A DNA stretch of 37,726 bases from Lutibaculum baratangense AMV1 (GTDB taxonomy: Bacteria > Pseudomonadota > Alphaproteobacteria > Rhizobiales > Tepidamorphaceae): contig NZ_AWXZ01000036.1 of NCBI RefSeq assembly GCF_000496075.1, positions 1-37,726 of the forward strand. The letters run 5' to 3'. Shown here one piece after another: positions 1 through 7,908 of the stretch. The translations under genes and the position numbers were made by a program. A model generated the notes under the pieces. It was not told the DNA's origin. It did no database searches and worked only from the letters and a program-made list of their open reading frames with translations. Position 1 is the first letter of the stretch; every line of letters starts with the position of its first letter.

Positions 1-1
1 A

Positions 2-81
2 GCCCGTTCGAGCTGCGGCGCAAGCGTCTCCTGCATGACCCGCTATCCGGACCCCGCGCACTACGACTATCTGGTGGTGGT
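2..81 (+). pseudogene. GlxA-family (AraC-type) regulator fragment, cut by IS3 element
   Basis: Frame 2 from the window edge reads as about 26 residues. They include SSCGASVSC, PDPAHYDY and a run of valines, which resembles the N-terminal DJ-1/PfpI-like domain of GlxA-type AraC-family regulators, where such a stretch is normally followed by a GG turn. Reading is lost where the IS3 terminal repeat begins at 82. Neither the upstream part (outside the window) nor the C-terminal helix-turn-helix part is visible. I could not recover the other half beyond the right IS end. The assignment rests on a short motif resemblance and is tentative. Confidence 0.45.
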
Positions 82-94
82 TGACCTTGCCCCC
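82..94 (+). repeat. IS3 left terminal inverted repeat
   Basis: TGACCTTGCCCCC is the outer part of the left end. It pairs with 1292-1304 with one mismatch. Confidence 0.8.
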
Positions 95-156
95 GAGATC
101 CGGGCGATTGCGAGCTGGGATTTTCCACCTTTGAATGTCTGAAGGAGGACGGTCTC

Positions 157-423
157 ATGAAGCGCAGCCGGTTCAGCGACGAGCAGGTCATCACGATCCT
201 GAAGGAGAACGAGGTGGGAGCACGGGTCGACGAGCTCTGCCGGCGTCACGGCATCAGTTCGGCTACCTTCTACGCCTGGCGGAAGAAGTTCGGCGGCATG
301 GAGGCTTCTGACGCCAAGCGGCTCCGCGAGCTCGAGATGGAGAACGCCAAGCTCAAGCGGATTGTCGCCGACCAGATGCTCGACATGACGGCGATGAAAG
401 AACTGCTGCAAAAACATTGGTGA
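157..423 (+). CDS. IS3 transposase OrfA (helix-turn-helix protein)
   Basis: This 88-residue protein is the DNA-binding partner of the IS3 transposase. Its N-terminal half (residues about 3-50) carries the HTH_Tnp_1 pattern: FSDEQVITIL, then a Cys-Arg-Arg-His-Gly-Ile recognition helix and the TFYAWRKKFGG signature. The C-terminal half (about 55-85) is a leucine-zipper-like helix used for multimerisation. A very strong ribosome-binding site (AAGGAGG) lies about 8 bases before the ATG. The gene ends 4 bases before the orfB ATG, just after a run of five A residues at 410-414. Length and sequence are normal for the family. Confidence 0.9.
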   Translation: MKRSRFSDEQVITILKENEVGARVDELCRRHGISSATFYAWRKKFGGMEASDAKRLRELEMENAKLKRIVADQMLDMTAMKELLQKHW

Positions 424-427
424 GCCC

Positions 428-1288
428 ATGGCGAAGCGCAAAGCCGTGGGCTTCCTGATGGCCGAGATGGGCCTGAGCGAGCGCCGGAGCTGCCGGATCG
501 TCGGTCTGGCGCGCTCGGTGCAGCAGTATCATCCGGTCCCGCGCAACGATGCGGAGCTCGTCGCCCGGCTGCGGACGCTGGCGTCGGAGAACCGTCGCTA
601 CGGATGCCCGCGGCTGCACGCCATGCTGCGGCGGGAGGGCTTCGTCACGAACCACAAGCGGACCTGGCGGCTCTACAGGGCAGAGGGGCTTCAGGTGAGG
701 ACCAAGAAGCGACGCAAGCTGCCCCGGCGAGATCGGGTCGCGCCGCAGGTTCCGGAGCGCCCGATGCAGCGCTGGTCGCTCGACTTCATGACCGATCAGC
801 TCGCCGACTATCGCCGCTTCCGGATCCTCAACATCGTCGACGACCACAGCCGCTTCTGCCCTGGGCAGATCGTCGACCTGTCGATCTTCGGCGCACGCCT
901 CGCCCGGCATCTCGACGAGATCGCCGAGCTTCACGGCCTGCCCGAGGAGATCGTCCTCGACAACGGCCCCGAGGGCACCAGCCGGGCGATGTTCGACTGG
1001 TCGGAGCGGACCGGCGTGAGGCTGCGGTTCATCGAGCCCGGCAAGCCTGTGCAGAACGCCTTCGTGGAGTCGTTCAACGGCAAGCTCAGAGACGAATGCC
1101 TCAACCTTCACTGGTTCCGCTCGTTGCGCCACGCCCGCGAGGAGATCGCGGCCTGGCGTCGTCACTACAACACCGTGCGCCCGCACTCGGCGCTCGGCTA
1201 CAGGTCACCAAGGGAGTTCTTGACGATCACCGCGCCGGCCGTGCCGGCGTTCCATCAACCGGAAGATTCCAGCTTCCTGCGGCCCTGA
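428..1288 (+). CDS. IS3 transposase OrfB (DDE integrase domain)
   Basis: This 286-residue protein is the catalytic part of the IS3 transposase. The N-terminal HTH_21-like region (about 45-100) is followed by the rve integrase core. The DDE triad appears to be D119 (in SLDFMTD), D178 (in LDNGPE) and E214 (in VESFNGK). The 35-residue spacing between the second D and the E is the family rule. The usual Phe after DNGPE is Gly here, an uncommon change beside the active site. The ATG at 428 lies in the +1 frame relative to orfA, not the -1 frame used by most IS3 elements, so this copy may not make the OrfAB fusion by programmed slippage. Confidence 0.88.
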   Translation: MAKRKAVGFLMAEMGLSERRSCRIVGLARSVQQYHPVPRNDAELVARLRTLASENRRYGCPRLHAMLRREGFVTNHKRTWRLYRAEGLQVRTKKRRKLPRRDRVAPQVPERPMQRWSLDFMTDQLADYRRFRILNIVDDHSRFCPGQIVDLSIFGARLARHLDEIAELHGLPEEIVLDNGPEGTSRAMFDWSERTGVRLRFIEPGKPVQNAFVESFNGKLRDECLNLHWFRSLRHAREEIAAWRRHYNTVRPHSALGYRSPREFLTITAPAVPAFHQPEDSSFLRP

Positions 1289-1291
1289 TGC

Positions 1292-1304
1292 GGGGGGAAG
1301 GTCA
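1292..1304 (-). repeat. IS3 right terminal inverted repeat
   Basis: GGGGGGAAGGTCA is the inverse of the left end with one mismatch. It starts three bases after the orfB stop codon. Confidence 0.8.
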
Positions 1305-1341
1305 GGGGGCCTCGATCCTGTCGCAGATTTTGTACTTCCGG

Positions 1342-3858
1342 TTAACTTCCATCGTGCCGTCGACGATGAGATGAAACTGGCTGAAGGTTCGCCGATCGAT
1401 AGAAGCAGGCCTTCGCCACCTCCGTCACGACGATGTAGGCTGCCAGGATCGCCAGAGAGAACACCACGAGGCTCCACGGCAGCGTGGCGAAGCCGAACAG
1501 GTCCGCGAGGGGGCCGGCGAACGGAAGCGAAAGGCATAATCCTGAAACGACCGCCGTCGACCAGAGCAGGAGCCTGCTCGGCCGGCTCCGCCAGGCGCGA
1601 CGGCGGGTTCGCAGCACCAGCACCACGACGAGCTCGGTCAGGAGCGAGACGACGAACCATGTCGTCTGGAACTCCACCTCGCCCGCGTGCAGCAAGGCGA
1701 TCAGGACACCAAAGGTGATCAGGTCCATCAGCGAGCTGATCAGGCCGAAGACGACCATGAACCGCTGGACCTCGCGGATGCTCCATCGCTGCGGCCGCAT
1801 GACCGTCTCCCGATCGACGTTGTCGGTGGAAATCGCCAGCGACGGCAGGTCGGAGAGAAAGTTGTTCAGGAGGATCTGCTTTGGCAGGAGCGGCAGGAGC
1901 GGCGTCGCCAGCGCCATGCTGACCATATTTCCGAAATTCGCGCTCGTGGTGATCTGGATGTATTTCAGCGTGTTCGCGAACGTCCTGCGGCCGTCCTCGA
2001 CGCCCTGCCGCAGGACCCCGAGATCCCGCTCGAGGAGAACGACGTCGGCCGTCTCCCGGGCGACGTCGACGGCACCTTCCACCGAGATACCGACATCCGC
2101 CGCATGCAGGGCCGGCGCATCGTTGATGCCGTCGCCGAGGTAGCCCACGGCGTGCCCCGTCCTCTGCAGGGCCCGAACGATCCTCTCCTTCTGCTGCGGG
2201 TCTATTTCGATGAACAGATCCGTCCGCGGCGCCAGGTGCCACAGCGCCTCGTCCTTCATGGCGTCGAGGTCCTCTCCGGTGAGCATCGCGGCCGGATCGA
2301 GTCCGACCAGACCGGCGAGGTGGGCGGTGACGAAGCGGTTGTCGCCGCTGACGATCTTCGTGGCGATGCCGAGGGCCGCGAGGTCTCGTATCGTCGAGCC
2401 GGCATCCGCCTTGGCCGGATCGCGAAAGACGAGCAGCCCGGCGAAGGCGAGGTCGTTCTCGTCGTGCTGGTCGTACCGTGCCTTGGCGGCGCAGCGACGG
2501 GTCGCCAGAGCGAGGACGCGCGAGCCGGCCTCGCTCCTTTGCCGGAATTGAGACCGCAGACGCTCCCGTGCCGCCTCGTCGAGGGGTAGTTCCTCCTCTC
2601 CTGTCTCGATGCGTGTGCAGGTCGCAAGCACGTTCTCGAAGGCGCCCTTCGAGATGATCTGGTGCGTGTCGTCCCGGGGGGCCGGCTTTACGACGATCGT
2701 CAGGCGCCGGCGGAGGAAGTCGTAAGGGATTTCGTCGACCTTCACCGCCCCCGCGAGGCCAAGCCCCTGCTCCCGCCCCATCTCCAGGATCGCAGCGTCG
2801 AGCGGGTTCTCGATGCCGGTTTCGAAGGCGGCGTTCAGATAGGCGAGCTGCCGAAGACGGCGGGAGCTCCGACCCTCGGGATCGAGCGCGTCCTCGAACC
2901 GGATCGTGCCCTCGGTCAGGGTCCCCGTCTTGTCGGTGCACAGGACGTCGATGCTCCCGAGGTTCTCGATCGCCTGAAGGCGCCGCACGAGCACGCCCCG
3001 GCCCGCCATGTGCCGGGCGCCGGTCGAGAGGGTGACGCTGATGATCGCGGGAAGAAGCTCGGGCGACAGCCCCACTGCGAGCGCTACCGCGAATAGGAGC
3101 GAGTCCGTGAAGGGCCGGTCGAGCCACTGGTTCACGACGAGGACGAACATGACGATCAGGATCATCACCCTGAGCAGCATGCCGCCGAAGCGGCGGATGC
3201 CTCGCTCGAATTCGGTGTCGGGCGGCTGTGTCTCCAGTCTCGCGGCGATGTGGCCGAACACGGTGCGGCGACCCGTCTCGACGACGAGGACATGCGCGGT
3301 GCCGCTGCGGACGAAGGAGCCCATGAAGACGGCATTCGTGCGCTGCAACATCGGAGCCGAGGCAGCCACCTGCCCGGGGCGCTTCTCGACGGGAAAGGAC
3401 TCACCCGTCAGGCTCGCCTCCGTGACGAGGAAGTCACGCGCCTCGAGGACCAGGCCATCCGGCGGCACGAGGTCGCCGGCCGCAAGCACCACGACGTCGC
3501 CGGGAACGATCGTGGTCATGGGAATCCTGCGCTCGACGCCGGCGCGCAGCGCGCGCACGTTGAGGGCCAGTTGCCTCCTCAGCTCGAGGACGGCCTTCGA
3601 CGCCCGGTATTCCTGGAAGAAGCCCAGCAGTGTGCTTGCCACGATGACCGCGAGAATGATCGCCGCATCGATCCATTCCCGGAGAACGATCGAGACCAGG
3701 GACCCGAAGACAAGGATCAGAACGAGAGGGCTCGCATACTGCCGAAGCAGAAGCACGAGAGCGGGATGAGACGCCCCGTCTGCGGTGGTGTTGGGTCCGA
3801 TCTGGGCCAACCTGGCTTCCGCCCGCGCGTCCGGAAGGCCCGCAGGTGACGAAGACAA
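1342..3858 (-). CDS. mgtA: Magnesium-translocating P-type ATPase, MgtA-like
   Basis: This is an inner-membrane P-type ATPase of about 838 residues, class P3B, expected to import Mg2+ using ATP. Visible motifs are TGES (151-154) in the actuator domain, the GLSPELLPAI membrane motif (about 263-272) that marks MgtA/MgtB, the phosphorylation site DKTGT with D309, and GDGINDAPAL in the hinge. The best start is a TTG at 3856-3858. Relatives normally have about 20-40 more N-terminal residues. The upstream codons run only to a stop near 3910 and coincide with the other strand's gene, so the N-terminus may be clipped. The last 15 or so residues after CFYRS also look unrelated to the family and run into DNA next to the IS3 end. 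Confidence 0.85.
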   Translation of the reverse strand: MSSSPAGLPDARAEARLAQIGPNTTADGASHPALVLLLRQYASPLVLILVFGSLVSIVLREWIDAAIILAVIVASTLLGFFQEYRASKAVLELRRQLALNVRALRAGVERRIPMTTIVPGDVVVLAAGDLVPPDGLVLEARDFLVTEASLTGESFPVEKRPGQVAASAPMLQRTNAVFMGSFVRSGTAHVLVVETGRRTVFGHIAARLETQPPDTEFERGIRRFGGMLLRVMILIVMFVLVVNQWLDRPFTDSLLFAVALAVGLSPELLPAIISVTLSTGARHMAGRGVLVRRLQAIENLGSIDVLCTDKTGTLTEGTIRFEDALDPEGRSSRRLRQLAYLNAAFETGIENPLDAAILEMGREQGLGLAGAVKVDEIPYDFLRRRLTIVVKPAPRDDTHQIISKGAFENVLATCTRIETGEEELPLDEAARERLRSQFRQRSEAGSRVLALATRRCAAKARYDQHDENDLAFAGLLVFRDPAKADAGSTIRDLAALGIATKIVSGDNRFVTAHLAGLVGLDPAAMLTGEDLDAMKDEALWHLAPRTDLFIEIDPQQKERIVRALQRTGHAVGYLGDGINDAPALHAADVGISVEGAVDVARETADVVLLERDLGVLRQGVEDGRRTFANTLKYIQITTSANFGNMVSMALATPLLPLLPKQILLNNFLSDLPSLAISTDNVDRETVMRPQRWSIREVQRFMVVFGLISSLMDLITFGVLIALLHAGEVEFQTTWFVVSLLTELVVVLVLRTRRRAWRSRPSRLLLWSTAVVSGLCLSLPFAGPLADLFGFATLPWSLVVFSLAILAAYIVVTEVAKACFYRSANLQPVSSHRRRHDGS

Positions 3859-3924
3859 GGCACCGAGAAGAAGTTCGCGGAACTCGCGAGAGCCGCCCAG
3901 CCCTCGTGGCTAGTCCTGGCGGTT

Positions 3925-4764
3925 GTGGCCCAGGTCGCGACCTATGGGTGTGCCGCCGGCGTGTGGCAGAGGGTTCTGGTCACAGCAGGCATGTCCCGGC
4001 CCCTCCCCAGCCTGCTGCCACTCGGGGTCGCCAAGGTGTTCACCGACCAGGCCGTTCCCACGGGGGGCTTGAGCGGAACTCTCCTGGTCTACAGGGGCCT
4101 GATCCGCCGAGGCGTCGCGGGCACGGTGGCGCTCACCGCGCTGCTCGTCGGCATGATCTCCTTCTACGCCGCCTATCTTGCAGCCGTGCTCCTCGCCTTC
4201 TCGACCCTGCGATGGTCGGGATACGTCAACACAGCCTTGACCTATGGCGTCACGATCTTCGCTTTGATTGCGCTGGCGCTCCCGATCTCGGTTCTCCTGC
4301 TCGTTCGCGTCGGCCGCAGCCATTCGTTTGGTTTCCTTCGTCGTTTTCCGACCCTCACCGCGGGGGCCGATATGACGAGGCAGGCCCGGCCTGATCTTCT
4401 GACGTCGCCGCGTCTCCTGTCGGAAACTTTCGCCCTGCAACTGGCGATCTTCGCCCTCGATGCGGTCACACTCTGGGCCGTCTACCGGGCTATCGGAGAG
4501 ACCCCTCACATCACGGTTGCCTTCGTCGCCGTCGTCATGGGCTCGGCGGCGGCGACTATCGGTCCCGTTCCGCTGGGGCTCGGCACCTTCGAGGCCGCCT
4601 GCACGGAGATCCTCCATCTGCAGGGCATGGCGATTGAGCCGGCCGTCACAGCGACGCTTCTGTTGGGGGGCCTGACGTTCTGGCTGCCGATGCTGCCCGG
4701 GCTCCTGCTGGCGCGGCGCGAGCTTCGCCGGTCCGCAGCTCCCTTCGCCGGTCCCACGGCCTGA
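3925..4764 (+). CDS. Flippase-like integral membrane protein (LPG synthase TM domain, UPF0104), 5' truncated
   Basis: The 279-residue protein has about seven hydrophobic segments. It shows the family hallmarks: an early ATYG..A..WQRVL helix, a TDQAVPTGGLSG loop and a C-terminal G..PLGLGTFEA motif. The family includes the transmembrane domain of lysylphosphatidylglycerol synthase and lipid flippase-like proteins; the substrate here is unknown. The listed start is a GTG. The reading frame stays open upstream to a TGA at 3847 and still looks family-like there (KKFAELARAAQPSW), but it lacks the usual first helix. The gene therefore probably lost its true start. It diverges from mgtA with overlapping 5' ends, which is unusual. 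It may be non-functional. Confidence 0.6.
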   Translation: MAQVATYGCAAGVWQRVLVTAGMSRPLPSLLPLGVAKVFTDQAVPTGGLSGTLLVYRGLIRRGVAGTVALTALLVGMISFYAAYLAAVLLAFSTLRWSGYVNTALTYGVTIFALIALALPISVLLLVRVGRSHSFGFLRRFPTLTAGADMTRQARPDLLTSPRLLSETFALQLAIFALDAVTLWAVYRAIGETPHITVAFVAVVMGSAAATIGPVPLGLGTFEAACTEILHLQGMAIEPAVTATLLLGGLTFWLPMLPGLLLARRELRRSAAPFAGPTA

Positions 4765-4864
4765 GACATGTCGACCGGCCAACTTGAGGCTCATCAAGGC
4801 GGGAGGTCCCGCGCCTCGTCAGACTGCATCATCCGGATAGGGCGCAGGAACCAGTGAGGAGCCG

Positions 4865-5077
4865 ATGCGACGCTATCTCGTCCGCTTCCTGAAGGATGTC
4901 GTTGGCGACGACATGCATCAGCGAGAGGTGTGCCAGGGCTGGTACGAGCTGGAGGCCAACAACGAGAAGGAGGCGGCCGAGATCGGCAAGCGCCGGTTCT
5001 GCCAACAGCAGGAGATCGGCGACTGGTCCTTCCATGCCGACCGCGTGGAAGTCCTCGAATCCGAGTTCCCCTCTTGA
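4865..5077 (+). CDS. Small conserved-looking protein of unknown function (70 aa)
   Basis: I do not recognise the family. The protein is short, soluble and rather acidic. It starts MRRYLVRFLKDVVGDD and contains two Cys residues (at about 23 and 46) and many Glu residues in a central helix. It has a clear ribosome-binding site (GAGGAG) about 5 bases before the ATG. Its stop is 7 bases before the glgX start, so the two genes are very likely co-transcribed and perhaps translationally coupled. No signal peptide or membrane segment is visible. Confidence 0.7.
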   Translation: MRRYLVRFLKDVVGDDMHQREVCQGWYELEANNEKEAAEIGKRRFCQQQEIGDWSFHADRVEVLESEFPS

Positions 5078-5084
5078 GGCGCAG

Positions 5085-7124
5085 ATGACGGTGCCCACTT
5101 GGTGGGTCCGCGATGGCGCGCCAGCGCCGATCGGCGTGTCCCACCTGCCAGCCGACGGGCAGTACAACTTCGCGCTCTACTCGCGAGACGCCACCTCGGT
5201 TCGCCTCGTCCTCTTCGCCCCCGAGGACTGGACCAATCCCCACTGCAGCTTCGATCTCGTCTGGTCGCGCAACAAGACCGGCCGCATCTGGCACTGCCGG
5301 GTGCCGGAGGAATGCGTGCGGGCGGCACCCTACTACGCCTATCAGATTGACGGACCGCGCGATCCCACCAAGGGCTTCCGGTTCGACCCGGAGAAGCTTC
5401 TGCTCGACCCGTATGCCAGGGCCGTTCACTTCCCCCCGGGCTTCAGTCGGCTTGCGGCATGCCATCCCGGCGCCAATCCCGGCCGGGCACCGCTCGGGAT
5501 CGTCGGCGTTTCCAGTGATACCTTCGACTGGGGGCAGACGGTATCGCCGCGCCACACGCACGATGCCGTCATCTACGAGCTGCACGTGCGCGGCTTCACC
5601 AAGCGCGCCAGCTCCGGGGTCTCCTCCGACCGGCGCGGCACCTTTGCCGGGATCACCGACAAGATTCCTTACCTGAAGGATCTCGGCGTGACGGTCGTCG
5701 AGCTCCTGCCGGTTTTCCAGTTCGACCCGCAGGAAGGCAACTACTGGGGCTACATGCCCATCAGCTTCTTCGCCCTCCACGGAGCCTACGGCGTCCACAA
5801 CGAGGCGAGCGAGCACATCGACGAATTCAAGCAGATGGTCCGGGCCATGCACGAGGCCGGCATCGAGGTGATCCTGGACGTCGTTTACAATCACACGGCC
5901 GAGGGTGGCGACAGCGGACCGACGTATAGCTTCCGCGGCATCGACAATCCCACCTACTACCTCATGAAGGGCCACCTGACTCGCTATCGCAACGACAGCG
6001 GCACCGGGAACGTCATCAACTCCGGCAATCGTTATGTCAGTGCGCTCATTCTCGACAGCCTGCGCTACTGGGCGAGCGAGATGCGGGTCGACGGGTTCCG
6101 CTTCGATCTCGCCTCGCTGTTCACGAGGCGCCCGGACGGCTCGGTGGATCTCGAGGCGCCGCCGGTGATCGCGGCGATCCAGTCCGACCCCGTCCTCTCG
6201 AAGTGCCGGCTGATCGCAGAGGCCTGGGACATGTCCAGCTACCAGCTCGGCCGCACCTTCCCGGGCACGACCTGGCTTCAGTGGAACGGCAGGTACCGCG
6301 ACGACCTGCGCCGCTTCGTCCGAGGCGATGCCGGCCAGGTCGCCAATCTCATGTCCCGCCTCTACGGCAGCGCGGACCTCTTTCCCGACACCCGCGAGGA
6401 CGCGTTGCATCCCTATCAGAGCTTGAACTTCGTCACCTCGCATGACGGGTTCAGCCTGAACGACCTCCTCTCCTATGACCGCAAGCACAACGTGGCGAAC
6501 GGGCACGCCGACGCCGACGGCACCGACGCCAACTGGTCCTGGAATCACGGGTGGGAAGGCGAGGACGGAGCTCCCGAAGAGGTTCTCGCGCTGCGCCGGC
6601 GCCAGGCCAAGAACCTCGTCGCGCTCCTGATGCTTTCGAACGGCACGCCGATGCTCGTGGCGGGCGACGAGTTCCTCAACTCGCAGGGCGGCAACAACAA
6701 CCCCTACAACCAGGACAACGAGACGACGTGGCTCGACTGGGACCGGCTCGACCGCCACGCCGAGATCCACCGCTTCACGCGCGGCATGATCGCCTTCCGC
6801 AAGGCACACCCGAGCATCGGCCGGAGCCGCTTCTGGCGCGACGACGTGAGCTGGTTCGGGGCGACCGGCCCCGTCGACTTCGGCTGCGCCCTCCTCGCCT
6901 ACTGGCTGCGCGGCGAGAGCGAGGGGGACTGCGACCTCTACGTCATGATCAACGGAAGCAAATCCGAAGTGACCTTCCACTTGCAGGCGCCAGACCTCGG
7001 CTGGAAGCTCGCCGTAGATACGGCTGCGTCTCCACCCGGGGATCTGCCCGAGGCGCCGTTACCGCTGGGCGAGCTTTGCTTGAAGCCTCGGTCCGTTCTG
7101 GTGCTCTTGAGCGCGACCCGTTGA
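5085..7124 (+). CDS. glgX: Glycogen debranching enzyme / isoamylase, GlgX-like
   Basis: This 679-residue cytosolic enzyme hydrolyses alpha-1,6 branches of glycogen or limit dextrins. It has an N-terminal CBM48-like domain (about 14-130) and then a GH13 barrel. The four conserved regions are visible: DVVYNH (265-270), the nucleophile D341 in GFRFD, the acid/base E379 in LIAEAWD, and SHDG with H453 and D454. A smaller C-terminal beta domain follows. Length is normal for GlgX. The ATG at 5085 was chosen over the longer open frame from 4896, because that extension overlaps the upstream small gene. The glucan phosphorylase remnant just downstream suggests a former glycogen-breakdown cluster. Confidence 0.92.
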   Translation: MTVPTWWVRDGAPAPIGVSHLPADGQYNFALYSRDATSVRLVLFAPEDWTNPHCSFDLVWSRNKTGRIWHCRVPEECVRAAPYYAYQIDGPRDPTKGFRFDPEKLLLDPYARAVHFPPGFSRLAACHPGANPGRAPLGIVGVSSDTFDWGQTVSPRHTHDAVIYELHVRGFTKRASSGVSSDRRGTFAGITDKIPYLKDLGVTVVELLPVFQFDPQEGNYWGYMPISFFALHGAYGVHNEASEHIDEFKQMVRAMHEAGIEVILDVVYNHTAEGGDSGPTYSFRGIDNPTYYLMKGHLTRYRNDSGTGNVINSGNRYVSALILDSLRYWASEMRVDGFRFDLASLFTRRPDGSVDLEAPPVIAAIQSDPVLSKCRLIAEAWDMSSYQLGRTFPGTTWLQWNGRYRDDLRRFVRGDAGQVANLMSRLYGSADLFPDTREDALHPYQSLNFVTSHDGFSLNDLLSYDRKHNVANGHADADGTDANWSWNHGWEGEDGAPEEVLALRRRQAKNLVALLMLSNGTPMLVAGDEFLNSQGGNNNPYNQDNETTWLDWDRLDRHAEIHRFTRGMIAFRKAHPSIGRSRFWRDDVSWFGATGPVDFGCALLAYWLRGESEGDCDLYVMINGSKSEVTFHLQAPDLGWKLAVDTAASPPGDLPEAPLPLGELCLKPRSVLVLLSATR

Positions 7125-7170
7125 CGGCTGCCACGCCATTCAACGGCTTTCCCCGAAGAAATGATTTCTA

Positions 7171-7490
7171 TCAACGCGGACGCTGGCTTTTGAAGTAGTA
7201 GGCGCCCGTGCCGATCGACTGCTTCATCATCGCTGGCCAGCCGGATGGATCGTCGTAGAAGAGCGGCAGGATCGTCCGCTCAAGCTTATCGTAGATCTCT
7301 TTCGGCGTGGTTGTCCGGCGCGATGCTGCGCTCCCGCCGATGCCCCAGCCCGTGACGCCTTCGAAGCACGCCTCGATCCACCAACCATCGAGCACGCGGA
7401 GTTCAGGACGCCGTTGAGAGTCGCCGTCATGCCGCTCGTGCCCGATTGGTGGAAATTCGGCACCCACGGTGCGACCGTGCGTTCCCGCCC
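7171..7490 (-). pseudogene. glgP: Alpha-glucan (glycogen) phosphorylase C-terminal remnant, frameshifted
   Basis: The minus strand encodes the extreme C-terminus of an alpha-glucan phosphorylase in two frames. The upstream piece reads HQSGTSGMTATLNGVLN, the conserved GTSGM glycogen-site motif. Near 7397-7402 the frame shifts by one base. The second piece then reads VLDGWWIEACFEGVTGW, followed by EIYDKLERTILPLFYDD and ending YYFKSQRPR. The rest of the enzyme, about 500 or more residues including the PLP lysine, is absent. The remnant abuts a decayed ATPase subunit gene. It is clearly non-functional, and the family assignment is firm. Confidence 0.8.
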
Positions 7491-7495
7491 TACTA

Positions 7496-7800
7496 TCACG
7501 CTCGACCATGATGCGCGGCAACCTCGAGAATCTCCTCCGTGATCTGCTACTGGCGCAGTTGCCCTCGTCGGATCGCGAGCCGATCGAGCATGCTCTCGAC
7601 GTTGCTGCGGGCCTCCGTCATGGCGGCGACGCGCGCCTCGTTCTCGACCGCCAGCGACAGCGTCAGCGCCTCGTTGATCTCCGCGAACACGTATTCGTCC
7701 GCCAGCTGGGCCGCAAGAGTCGCCGGCGGCAGCTGCACCAGGAGATTTCGGGCCCGGGCAGCCGCGGGAAACCGTGCGTAGTCGAACGGCAGGACCATGT
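7496..7800 (-). pseudogene. Alternative (N-type) F1 ATPase gamma subunit, C-terminal remnant with internal stop
   Basis: Minus-strand translation gives LPFDYARFPAA, then QLADEYVFAEINEALTLSLA, then ENEARVAAMTEARSNVESML. This is the C-terminal helix region of the F1 gamma subunit, closest in pattern to the alternative Na+/H+ (N-ATPase) form. An in-frame TAG at 7547-7549 replaces what is usually a Glu, as in LRQEEITEEI. The tail QITEEILEVAAHHGRA continues to a TGA at 7496-7498. No N-terminal half or other ATPase genes are visible. This is a relic, probably of a larger N-ATPase operon. Confidence 0.7.
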
Positions 7801-7908
7801 GTTCGCGGCCACCGCGATGCCGGCGAGCGAGAGCCTGCTCGCCTCCCTCACGCGAGTCCCCAAGCCCTGTCCGTGGTCGTCGCAGGCGGAACATGCGTGA
7901 GCAGGCGC

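Larger units (their letters stand above)
82..1304 (+). mobile_element. IS3-family insertion sequence, about 1.22 kb
   Basis: The element carries an orfA/orfB pair typical of the IS3 family. It is bounded by imperfect inverted repeats: TGACCTTGCCCCC at the left end matches the complement of the right end (TGACCTTCCCCCC) at 12 of 13 positions. Weaker similarity continues inward (GAGCTGGGA at the left against AAGCTGGAA at the right). The length is normal for the family. The flanking bases (TGGT on the left, GGGG on the right) do not form an obvious target-site duplication. This hints at a rearrangement or deletion next to the element after insertion. Confidence 0.85.

Noticed and set aside
1305-1341. 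Possible second half of the GlxA gene starting with GGL
   Set aside because: After two glycines the frame shows no similarity to the regulator and runs into the MgtA gene.
4896-5084. Longer N-terminus for GlgX
   Set aside because: It overlaps the well-supported 70-residue gene in another frame and does not resemble the enzyme family.
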